Shown piece after piece: positions 1 to 6,199 of a stretch of 10,564 nt of DNA. Every line of letters starts with the position of its first letter. Positions within the stretch are counted from its first letter, which is position 1. The translations under genes were made by a program, and so were the position numbers. Where the stretch lies: positions 1-10,564 of the forward strand of contig JAGWJK010000079.1 of NCBI GenBank assembly GCA_028865845.1, in the 5' to 3' direction. Under the pieces are notes generated by a model that was given only the letters and a program-made list of their open reading frames with translations, had not been told where the DNA came from and made no database searches. The stretch comes from Rhizobiaceae bacterium (lineage in GTDB: Bacteria > Pseudomonadota > Alphaproteobacteria > Rhizobiales > Rhizobiaceae).

Positions 1-621
1 CGGCTTCAGCAGCGGCAGGGTGATGTGCAGGAACTGCTTGACCCGGCTGACGCGATCGAGCGTCGCTGCCTCATAGACATCCTCGGGGATGGACTGCAGG
101 CCGGACAGGATGATGATGGCGTTATAACCGGACCAGCGCCATGTGACGGCGATGATGATCAGCGTCATGGCAGCATGGGTTTCGGAAAACCACGAGATCG
201 GCGATATGCCGATGCCGCCGAGCAGCTTGTTGATGACGCCGAAATCGATATTGAACATCAGCCGGAAGACGGCGGCATAGGCCACCTCGCCGACGACGAC
301 GGGCGCAAAGAAGGCAAAACGGAACAGGCTGCGAACCTTCAGCAAAGGCGAGTTCAGCAGCACGGCCATGACCGTCGCAAGCGCGATCATCACCGGAACC
401 TGGATGACCAGGATGATGAGGGTATTTTCCAGCGCATTATAGAAGGCCGGGTCACCGAACAGGCGTCCCCAATTGGCCGAGATGCTGAAGACCCAGGGAT
501 TGACGCGCGTGTTCTGGAACGAGATCAGGAATGAACTGATGATCGGCCAAAGCCAGAAAATGGCGAACACCAACAGATAGGGTGCAAGGAACGCGTAAGC
601 GCTCCGGTTTTGCAACCGCAT
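1..621 (-). CDS. CUT1-type sugar ABC transporter permease, partial (3' end beyond window)
   Basis: Inner-membrane permease of a carbohydrate ABC importer (MalF/UgpA-like); with a second permease it forms the channel that takes substrate from the binding protein encoded just upstream. The first 207 codons are visible and run open to the window edge. The N-terminus (MRLQNRSAYAFLAPYLLVF) leads into a first membrane helix at about residues 8-30. Further hydrophobic segments lie near 65-88, 98-120 and 140-160. The cytoplasmic EAA loop that docks on the ATPase is clear near the visible end (EDVYEAATLDRVSR, then ITLPLLKP). ATG at 621 is chosen because GGAGG lies 5 nt upstream. The gene follows the binding-protein gene after 121 nt on the same strand. 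The family and role are clear; the sugar is unknown. The rest of the gene, and probably the second permease and ATPase, should lie to the left. Confidence 0.93.
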   Translation of the reverse strand, partial: MRLQNRSAYAFLAPYLLVFAIFWLWPIISSFLISFQNTRVNPWVFSISANWGRLFGDPAFYNALENTLIILVIQVPVMIALATVMAVLLNSPLLKVRSLFRFAFFAPVVVGEVAYAAVFRLMFNIDFGVINKLLGGIGISPISWFSETHAAMTLIIIAVTWRWSGYNAIIILSGLQSIPEDVYEAATLDRVSRVKQFLHITLPLLKP

Positions 622-742
622 GGAAGCCTCCTTTACGCATGGAATGATGTGGCCGAAAGGCCAAGCCCGTGCCGTGTCGAAACGGACGCGTCGACACCTG
701 CAGGGGAGCCGGACGCGGCTTTTAGCGCGTCCGGCTTTTCAT
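622..742 (-). promoter_or_regulatory. Intercistronic region with two hairpins between binding protein and permease
   Basis: This 121-nt spacer separates two genes of the same operon. A perfect 11-bp inverted repeat (707-717 and 726-736, arm AGCCGGACGCG, 8-nt loop) begins 7 nt past the binding-protein stop codon. A second perfect 7-bp repeat (GTGTCGA at 674-680, TCGACAC at 691-697) follows. In the direction of transcription neither has a U-run, so they are not classical terminators. Hairpins at this place in sugar ABC operons, as between malE and malF, are known to protect or partly terminate the message so that more binding protein than permease is made. I infer the same here. Confidence 0.6.
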
Positions 743-2017
743 TCATTGTGCGATCGGAAGTCCCGTTGCCGAAGCGATCTGCTTGGCGGCATCGTCAAGT
801 GCGGTCTTGGCGTCCGGATAACCACCGGCGAGGTACTTCGTCTGTACGGCTCTGAAGATCGGGTCGGCATCGCCCCAATACTGCGTGCCCTGACCCGGAT
901 GGATCTTCGGCAGCGTGCCGAGGATGTCTACCCAGATCTTCTGGTCCTTATAGTAGGGCAGCGGCTGGTTGACGAAGGGGTCGTCGACGGCCGAAAGCAG
1001 CGACGGCACGAGGCCGAAGGACTTCAGCATGGTGACCTGGCCTTCATTGGTGCCGAGCGTGTATTCGAGGAACTTCCAGGCAGCGTCCTTGTTCTTCGAG
1101 CTGTTGGAGATCGCCAGCGACGAGCCGCCGAGGTTGGCCGCATGCTGGCCGTCGGCCGTCATGCTCGGCATCAGGTAGACGCCCCATTTGCCGGAGAGAT
1201 CCGGCGAGGTGGAGCGGATCGTGCCGTCGTACCAGCCGCCGTACATCTGGGTAGCGACCTTGCCGGCGGTGTTGGACTGGATCTTTTCATCCCAGTTGGC
1301 AGCCGTCAGAGTGCCGGCGTCCTTCATCGCCTTCACCTTGTCGAGCGCCGACACGCAGGCCGGCTGGGCGATGGTGATGCTCTGGCCGTCGGTCGCGAAG
1401 TAGCCGCAACCCTGCTCGTTGGAGAGCATGCGGAACCATTCGCTATCGCCGTTGAAGTCGGCCTGCGACATGACTACGCCCGGATTGGCAGCGGAAACCT
1501 TCTTGCCGGCGGCAATGAAATCGTCCCAGGTCTTGATCGTCGTCGGATCGATGCCTGCCTTTTCGTAGAAGTCGCGGCGATAGAACATCGCAACCGGACC
1601 GGAATCCCACGGCATGGCGTAGGCGGCATCGCCGACTTCAAGCTCGGTGCGCTTGAAATCCGGGAACTTCTTCTTGATTTCGTCGGTATAGCCGAGCTTG
1701 GTCAGATCCGTCAGGCAGTCCGGGAACCGGTTCCAGAAGATCTCGGCCTTGTGGTTTTCGATCGACATGATGTCCGGCAGGCCATCGCCGCCGGCGGCGC
1801 AGGCAGCCAGCATCTTGTCGAACACCTGCGGGTTGCCGATGTCCTGCACATCGACCTTGATGTCGGGGTATTTCTTGTTGAAGCCTTCGAGCGTGGATTT
1901 CAGCGCCGAGGCGGCGACGTTCCAGCTCCAGACGGTGATGGTGGTTTGCGCGGCGAATGCAGAGCCGGAAGCAAGCAGCACGGCCATCGCGGTCGCGCCA
2001 AGAAGTTTAAAGCGCAT
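743..2017 (-). CDS. Periplasmic sugar-binding protein of a CUT1 ABC transporter
   Basis: Extracellular solute-binding protein, family 1 (MalE/UgpB-like), 424 aa, a usual length for the family. A Sec signal peptide is plain: MRFK, a hydrophobic core, and an AFA|A cleavage site at about residue 22, leaving a mature protein that starts AQTTITVWSWN. There is no lipobox cysteine, so it should be free in the periplasm. Family features include the early beta strand ITVWSW, the PDIMSIENHKAEIFW hinge area, the AYAMPWDSGPVAMFYRRD segment and the late DAAWKFLEYT helix. ATG at 2017 has GGGAGG 7 nt upstream. It is the first gene of the operon, followed by the permease, and is divergent from an AraC regulator 92 bp away. 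The ligand cannot be told from sequence. The MelR-like regulator makes a galactoside or related sugar possible, but this is weak inference. Confidence 0.93.
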   Translation of the reverse strand: MRFKLLGATAMAVLLASGSAFAAQTTITVWSWNVAASALKSTLEGFNKKYPDIKVDVQDIGNPQVFDKMLAACAAGGDGLPDIMSIENHKAEIFWNRFPDCLTDLTKLGYTDEIKKKFPDFKRTELEVGDAAYAMPWDSGPVAMFYRRDFYEKAGIDPTTIKTWDDFIAAGKKVSAANPGVVMSQADFNGDSEWFRMLSNEQGCGYFATDGQSITIAQPACVSALDKVKAMKDAGTLTAANWDEKIQSNTAGKVATQMYGGWYDGTIRSTSPDLSGKWGVYLMPSMTADGQHAANLGGSSLAISNSSKNKDAAWKFLEYTLGTNEGQVTMLKSFGLVPSLLSAVDDPFVNQPLPYYKDQKIWVDILGTLPKIHPGQGTQYWGDADPIFRAVQTKYLAGGYPDAKTALDDAAKQIASATGLPIAQ

Positions 2018-2109
2018 TGAAAATCCTCCCTTTTCAATTGCCGTCCTCTATCGAACGCGCTTAAACTATCCTTAGCTACGCTTCTGTCTCCTAAAAAAGG
2101 AACATCCAC
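2018..2109. promoter_or_regulatory. Divergent promoter region, sugar operon / AraC regulator
   Basis: The 92 bp between two divergent genes must hold both start sites. For the plus-strand regulator a candidate sigma-70 promoter is TTGCCG (2038-2043), a 17-nt spacer, then TTAAAC (2061-2066). For the minus-strand transporter no good -35/-10 pair is visible, as expected for a promoter that needs an AraC-type activator. CTATC occurs twice as a direct repeat (2048-2052 and 2066-2070, 18 bp apart), a possible but weak activator half-site pair. The region assignment is safe; the individual elements are tentative. Confidence 0.4.
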
Positions 2110-3048
2110 TTGGCGGAAAGTAAGGTGGGTAGTCGAGCAGTCTACCAGCCCGGTGCGAGCAGCATCGAGGGATTGCCGACGACACTACAATTGTTTCATA
2201 CCCATCCACCGGTGATGGTGAAGCCGCACTGGCATGCGCAGGTCGAGGTGAACTATGTCATCCGCGGCACTTTGCATTACCGCATGAGCGACCATGAAAT
2301 CCTGTTGAAGGCCGGCGATATCTGCCTTTTCTGGGGCGGCCAGCCGCATCAGATGGATGATTCGTCGGAGGATTCGATCTATGCCGGCGCGCATCTGCCG
2401 CTTGTACATTTTTTCCGCATGCGCCTGCCGCTCGATATTTCCAGCCGGTTGATGAAGGGCGAGACCCTGCTGACCTCCGCGACGGACGCGGCCGATATCG
2501 AGAATTTCGCCCGCTGGTTCCGCTATGCCCGTTCGGGCGATCCCGCCAAGGCCGAACATGCCGTCGCCGAACTGCTGCTGCGGCTGGAGCGCATCGCCTT
2601 CGAGCCCTACGTCATGCTTCCGCAAACGCGGGAAAATTCGTCCGGCGACCAGGTCCATCCGCAGTCGTCGCGCAGCGTGGCGCGGATGTGCGATTTCATC
2701 GCCAGCAATTTCCTGCATGACATCGACACCGTCGATATTGCCAGGGCGGCCGATCTGCATCCGAAATACGCCATGAACCTGTTCAAGAAATCCACCGGCA
2801 TGACGCTCAGCAAATACGTCAACCTTCTGCGCCTGTCGCGCGCCCAGGCGATGTTGATGCGCGATGGCGCAAACGTGCTGCAGGTGGCGATGGACAGCGG
2901 TTTCGGCTCGATCAGCGCCTTCAACAAGTCCTTCCGCCACATTGCCGGCATGTCACCCTCGGATTTCCGCAGGGATATGCGGCTGGTCACCGCGATGAGC
3001 GTCGAGGGCGTCCAGCCGCCGATGCGGCGCACCGCCTCGCAATTCTGA
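2110..3048 (+). CDS. AraC-family transcriptional regulator, MelR-like
   Basis: Cytoplasmic transcription factor of 312 aa. An N-terminal cupin-like ligand-binding domain (about residues 25-120) is followed by two C-terminal AraC helix-turn-helix units (about 190-292). The sensor domain carries PHWHAQVEVNYVI at 39-51 and ICLFWGGQPHQM at 71-82; as I recall E. coli MelR it has closely matching HWHGQVEVN and LFWACTPHQL stretches. The DNA-binding part shows ARAADLHPKYAMNLFKKSTG and the family signature GFGSISAFNKSFRHIAGMSP. It is divergent from the sugar-binding-protein gene and precedes an isomerase-like gene on the same strand, so it is probably the sugar-responsive activator of the transporter. 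The start is TTG at 2110, with AAGGA 8 nt upstream; GTG at 2125 is a possible alternative. No ATG lies at a sensible place. Confidence 0.9.
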   Translation: MAESKVGSRAVYQPGASSIEGLPTTLQLFHTHPPVMVKPHWHAQVEVNYVIRGTLHYRMSDHEILLKAGDICLFWGGQPHQMDDSSEDSIYAGAHLPLVHFFRMRLPLDISSRLMKGETLLTSATDAADIENFARWFRYARSGDPAKAEHAVAELLLRLERIAFEPYVMLPQTRENSSGDQVHPQSSRSVARMCDFIASNFLHDIDTVDIARAADLHPKYAMNLFKKSTGMTLSKYVNLLRLSRAQAMLMRDGANVLQVAMDSGFGSISAFNKSFRHIAGMSPSDFRRDMRLVTAMSVEGVQPPMRRTASQF

Positions 3049-3129
3049 CCAGCACTTTTGATCGCACCGCCCCTTGCCGTCGCGGCAGATCTGTCGCATC
3101 CCTCTGGCATGTATCTGGAGGAGATTTTC

Positions 3130-3900
3130 ATGCGGCAATTTTCGGCTTGTATCGAATGGCTGTTCGCAAGTGAGGGTGACGATTTCGCCGACCGTATCCG
3201 GCTGGCGCATCGGGCTGGCCTCAGCGCTGTCGAGTTCTGGCGCTGGACCAACAAGGACCTGGAGGTGATCGCCGCGGCGGTCAGGGAAACCGGCATCGCC
3301 GTATCCGGTCTGGTTGCCGAGCCGATGATCGCGCTGACGAATCCGGCTAACAAGGATGCCTGGCTGGAAGGATTGCGGGATTCCGTCAAGGTAGCGCAAC
3401 GCCTTGGCGCACAGGTTCTGATCGCGCAGGCTGGCGACGATCTGCCCGGTTTTTCACGCGCTGAACAGCGTTCCGCATTGATTTCCGCGCTTGGTGCCGG
3501 TGCCGATATTCTTCAGGGTTCCGGCGTGCGCCTGGGCCTTGAGCCGCTGAACACCAAGATCGATCATATCGGCTATTACCTGTCGTCGACCAGCGAAGGC
3601 CTCGATATCGTTGACGAGGTCGCCCGTCCGGAAATCGGCATCGTCTACGATATCTATCATTCCGCCGTCATGGGCGAGCGCACCGAAGATGTCGTCGCCG
3701 GCCGCGTCGACCGTATCGTGCATGTCCACGTTGCCGATCATCCTGGCCGCAACGATCCCGGCACCGGCGAGATCGATCTGGCGGAGCGCCTGAACTGGTT
3801 GTTTTCGAACGGCTACGACGGAAGGGTCGGTCTGGAATACAGGCCGAAGACGCCGGACGCCGAGGCGGTTCAATCCGTCGTCAAGGCGCTGTCGGCCTGA
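3130..3900 (+). CDS. Hydroxypyruvate isomerase family TIM-barrel enzyme
   Basis: A 256-aa cytoplasmic sugar isomerase/epimerase of the xylose-isomerase-like TIM-barrel fold, close to E. coli Hyi in length and motifs. Hyi interconverts hydroxypyruvate and tartronate semialdehyde. Metal and catalytic residues expected for the family are in place: Glu138 in GLEPLN, DIYH at 174-177, HVHVADHPGRNDPGTGEI at 198-215, and Glu236 in VGLEYRPK. The opening MRQFSACIEWLF also fits the family. ATG at 3130 is chosen because GGAGGAG (3117-3123) sits 6 nt before it; an in-frame ATG at 3109 lacks a ribosome binding site. The gene lies 81 nt after the AraC gene, probably in the same transcript. Next to a sugar transporter it may act on a different keto-sugar or sugar acid, so the family is secure and the exact substrate is not. 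Confidence 0.85.
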   Translation: MRQFSACIEWLFASEGDDFADRIRLAHRAGLSAVEFWRWTNKDLEVIAAAVRETGIAVSGLVAEPMIALTNPANKDAWLEGLRDSVKVAQRLGAQVLIAQAGDDLPGFSRAEQRSALISALGAGADILQGSGVRLGLEPLNTKIDHIGYYLSSTSEGLDIVDEVARPEIGIVYDIYHSAVMGERTEDVVAGRVDRIVHVHVADHPGRNDPGTGEIDLAERLNWLFSNGYDGRVGLEYRPKTPDAEAVQSVVKALSA

Positions 3901-3903
3901 CGG

Positions 3904-4791
3904 TCATACCGGTTCGAGCATACCGAAAATCGCCACCAGCGCAATCACGGCAATGCCGAGCACGATTTCCGCGATGCTGCCGAGACGGATCGCATTCAAC
4001 ATCCGCTCGTGCTCGCGGCCGATCCGCGGCACGAAGACATAGCGGTTGACGATCGCGAGCGCGCTCATGCCGGCGACGAGAGCGATCTTTGCGGCAAGCA
4101 GCGCCTGGTAGGGCGACGACCATTCCGTCGGCAGGTGTTTGAGAATCAGCATCGTGTTGACGATGCCGGAAACGATGACCAGTGCTACCGCGCCGTGGCC
4201 GACAGTGGAGAAGCGGCGAAGTGCCAGCAGCGCCTCCGCCCGGCATTCGCTGTCGCCGAGCAACCTGAGAATTGGGATGAGCGGCACGAGCGCGCCGAGC
4301 CATCCGCCGCCGGTCAGGACGTGTACGACGTCATTGGCGCGGTGTGCGACCTGCAGCCAGCCTTCATGCATCGAAGCGTGTCCGGTAAAGACGAGGCCAG
4401 CAAGGCCGAGGCCGGAGCCGAGCATGATTCCTGCCGGTCGTAGGCGACGCGGAAGAAGGAAAACGAGAACGAGCACGAGGGCGACCGCGGCCTGGATCTG
4501 CCAGGCGGTTCCGACGGTCGTTTCGAAAAGGATGTCATGGACAGTGCCGGGATCGAGGGCATCGCTCCAGCCGCTGCCGATGGTGGCGGCTTCCAGCGGC
4601 AGCGACAGCACCGTCGTTACGCCGGCGATCAGCGAAAGGACAAAAGGCGCGATGCCGAACAGGCGCCAGACCCTGCCGGCAAGCATCGTCGGCACTAGAA
4701 GGCATAGAAAGGCCGAGGCGCCCCAGAGAAGCATCAGCGATGCATCGTGGAAGAACCGGCACGCCTCAAGCGCTGTGTCGGGATCGATCAA
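3904..4791 (-). CDS. copD: CopD-family copper transport/resistance membrane protein
   Basis: A 295-aa inner-membrane protein of the CopD superfamily, thought to move copper across the inner membrane together with periplasmic CopC. About eight hydrophobic segments can be seen, near residues 15-37, 43-67, 95-113, 120-138, 155-177, 197-218, 229-250 and 272-291. Conserved histidine features typical of CopD are present: TGHASMHEGW (His138, His142) and NDVVHVLTGGGWLGAL (His157). The start is TTG at 4791, whose last two bases are the first two of the copC stop TGA, giving a TTGA overlap; translation is therefore probably coupled to copC. The next in-frame Met is residue 20, inside the first helix, which favours the TTG. 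The 3' end lies 3 bp from the end of the convergent isomerase gene. Confidence 0.9.
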   Translation of the reverse strand: MIDPDTALEACRFFHDASLMLLWGASAFLCLLVPTMLAGRVWRLFGIAPFVLSLIAGVTTVLSLPLEAATIGSGWSDALDPGTVHDILFETTVGTAWQIQAAVALVLVLVFLLPRRLRPAGIMLGSGLGLAGLVFTGHASMHEGWLQVAHRANDVVHVLTGGGWLGALVPLIPILRLLGDSECRAEALLALRRFSTVGHGAVALVIVSGIVNTMLILKHLPTEWSSPYQALLAAKIALVAGMSALAIVNRYVFVPRIGREHERMLNAIRLGSIAEIVLGIAVIALVAIFGMLEPV

Positions 4792-5156
4792 GGTCTTACT
4801 ATGAAGGTGTAGTTGCCATTGGTCTTATGGCCGTCGGTCGAGAGGGCATGCCATTCGACAGTATAGGTGCCGGCAGCGAGTTTTTCGGCGATCGGAACCA
4901 TCAGGACGGTATCCTTCTGCATCAGCATGCCGTCGCCAAGCTTCACCAGGGCCTTGTCGGGGCCGGTGACTTTGATGCCGCTGAATTTCAGGTTCAGGCC
5001 TTCGGTAAACGTCAGGTCCAGCTCGCTCGGCGAGCCCGTGACCGTGCTTTTATCGGCCGGGGCCGACGATTTCAGATGCGCATGGGCAAAGGCTTGACCG
5101 GCAACGCCAAGGGCAAGGATTGTGGCAAGGCTCAGCGCGGTAAACGTCCTGGTCAT
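4788..5156 (-). CDS. copC: CopC-family periplasmic copper-binding protein
   Basis: Small periplasmic copper carrier of 122 aa, the usual size of CopC. A signal peptide of about 24 residues ends in GQAFA, so the mature chain should start HAHLKSSAPADKS. CopC proteins use the N-terminal histidine amine and side chain, plus a later Asp and His, as a Cu(II) site; here these are His1 of the mature protein and the D and H of STDGHKTNGNYTF. The long Met-rich Cu(I) loop of plasmid CopC is not evident, although MLMQKD lies in the middle, so this looks like a Cu(II)-only form. ATG at 5156 is chosen over the TTG one codon earlier because GGAGG (5164-5168) lies 7 nt upstream. The gene overlaps copD, which follows it in the operon. 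Confidence 0.92.
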   Translation of the reverse strand: MTRTFTALSLATILALGVAGQAFAHAHLKSSAPADKSTVTGSPSELDLTFTEGLNLKFSGIKVTGPDKALVKLGDGMLMQKDTVLMVPIAEKLAAGTYTVEWHALSTDGHKTNGNYTFIVRP

Positions 5157-5404
5157 CAAAAAACCTCCAGATGGTGGTGAGCGCGATAGAATTGTGGATA
5201 TGTCATGTCAACTTTCACCGGGCGAATGCTATTCATTCGGGACGCTTTGCCGCAACATCTGCATGTCCTCGAACGATCCTGCCGAGGTAGACGTCATGCG
5301 GTGGAGTTTATTCCCGGTGTTGGCAAAGAATTGTCGTTTTTCGACTATTTGTGCTTAAGCGACGTTGAGTGGGGTGAATGGCGACAGGTCGATGAGGCGG
5401 TTTC
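5157..5404. promoter_or_regulatory. Divergent intergenic region, copC / phosphatase
   Basis: This 248-bp region separates the divergent copC and phosphatase genes. Besides the copC promoter it holds a 17-bp inverted repeat, CGAATG (5223-5228), 5 nt, CATTCG (5234-5239), 11 bp upstream of the copC -35, a candidate regulator site. For the phosphatase a weak candidate promoter is TTGTCG (5331-5336), 17 nt, CTTAAG (5354-5359). A 69-codon open frame crosses the region but has nothing to support it. Confidence 0.5.
5183..5211 (-). promoter_or_regulatory. Sigma-70-type promoter of copC-copD
   Basis: On the minus strand a perfect -35 TTGACA (5206-5211) is followed after exactly 17 nt by TATCGC (5183-5188). 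Read in the rhizobial form (CTTGAC-N17-CTATAT) it is GTTGAC-N17-CTATCG. Transcription would start near 5176, leaving a short leader that contains the GGAGG at 5164-5168. This is a prediction from motif, spacing and position. Confidence 0.65.
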
Positions 5405-6178
5405 ATGGCGGTAATTGGAATCCGGGAAAAGATGGCCCGCAGCTTCGGTCAGCGCCGGCTGCGCGAGCAACTCGATATTTCGCGCATTCCGACCTATGTC
5501 ATCGGCGACGTCCATGGCCGCTATGATCTCCTGAGCGCGCTTGAACGGAAGATCGTCACCGACGCGGCCGGTTTTCCCGGCCGCAAGCTGATCGTCATGC
5601 TCGGCGACTATATCGATCGCGGCCCGGCATCCGCCCAGGTGGTCAGCCGGCTGATGGCCTCGCCGCCCAGCGGTTTCGATCGGATCTGCCTTACCGGAAA
5701 TCATGAGCTGGCGATGCTGGCCTATGCCGATGGCGAACTGGCCCTGGAGGACTGGCTGGCGCTTGGGGCCGAGGCGACGCTCGCCTCCTACGGCGCGGAT
5801 ATAAACAAGCTTCGGCAGCAATATCCCAAGCCAAAGAAGCTCGATATTTTCCTTCGCACCTGGCTGCCCGACGATCATCTCGCATTCCTGCGGCGGCTGC
5901 CGATCCTCCTCGATACGCCGCAGGCCTTGTTCGTGCACGCCGGTATCGATCCGGAAAAGCCGATCGAGGAACAGGAAGACGACGATCTCGTCTTCATCCG
6001 CTCGCGTTTCTACGACAGCGCCCAGCCGCTGCCGAAACTGATCGTCCACGGCCACACGCCGGTAGTAGACCCCGAAACACAGGGTCTTCGGCTCAATATC
6101 GATACCGGTGCTTTTCGCTCGGGCAGGTTGACCGCGGCCCGGCTCTGGAAAGGTCAGGTCCATATTACGTCGACCTGA
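5405..6178 (+). CDS. PPP-family metallophosphatase (serine/threonine phosphatase-like)
   Basis: A 257-aa cytoplasmic calcineurin-like phosphoesterase of the PPP type, close in size and motifs to bacterial PrpA/PrpB-like protein phosphatases and to ApaH. All metal-binding motifs are intact and in order: GDVHG at 34-38, GDYIDRG at 67-73, GNHE at 98-101, VHAG with His178, and VHGHTPV with His215 and His217. These hold a two-metal centre that hydrolyses phosphoester bonds. The GDYIDRG and GNHE forms favour phosphoprotein phosphatase over general phosphodiesterases, but the substrate is unknown. ATG at 5405 has GAGG 7 nt upstream; the in-frame ATG at 5378 meets a stop after five codons. It is a single-gene unit that converges on gabD 21 bp away, and its stop codon lies in a terminator hairpin. 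Confidence 0.9.
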   Translation: MAVIGIREKMARSFGQRRLREQLDISRIPTYVIGDVHGRYDLLSALERKIVTDAAGFPGRKLIVMLGDYIDRGPASAQVVSRLMASPPSGFDRICLTGNHELAMLAYADGELALEDWLALGAEATLASYGADINKLRQQYPKPKKLDIFLRTWLPDDHLAFLRRLPILLDTPQALFVHAGIDPEKPIEEQEDDDLVFIRSRFYDSAQPLPKLIVHGHTPVVDPETQGLRLNIDTGAFRSGRLTAARLWKGQVHITST

Positions 6179-6185
6179 CCCTTTT
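6152..6185 (+). terminator. Rho-independent terminator of the phosphatase gene, possibly bidirectional
   Basis: A perfect 9-bp inverted repeat, GGTCAGGTC (6152-6160) and GACCTGACC (6172-6180), has an 11-nt loop and is followed by CTTTT. The stop codon TGA at 6176-6178 lies within the right arm. On the other strand the stem is followed by CTTT, so it could also help end the convergent gabD transcript, which stops coding at 6200. Confidence 0.75.
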
Positions 6186-6199
6186 AGATAATTTGCCGG

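Noticed and set aside
620..2020. A 466-codon plus-strand open frame opposite the sugar-binding protein.
   Set aside because: It is antisense to a clear binding-protein gene with signal peptide and ribosome binding site; its product is a low-complexity Arg/Val/Gly-rich sequence with no domain, as expected from GC-rich shadow frames.
3058..3129. A longer isomerase reading frame from a TTG at 3058.
   Set aside because: The added 24 residues match nothing in the family, and GGAGGAG is placed correctly for ATG at 3130.
5320..5334. A sigma-54-like pattern before the phosphatase (TGGCAA, 4 nt, TTGT).
   Set aside because: The spacing is one base short and the -12 GC is absent.
5205..5414. A 69-codon plus-strand frame in the copC/phosphatase intergenic region.
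   Set aside because: No clear ribosome binding site, no recognisable motif, it overlaps the -35 of copC and runs into the phosphatase start; likely chance.
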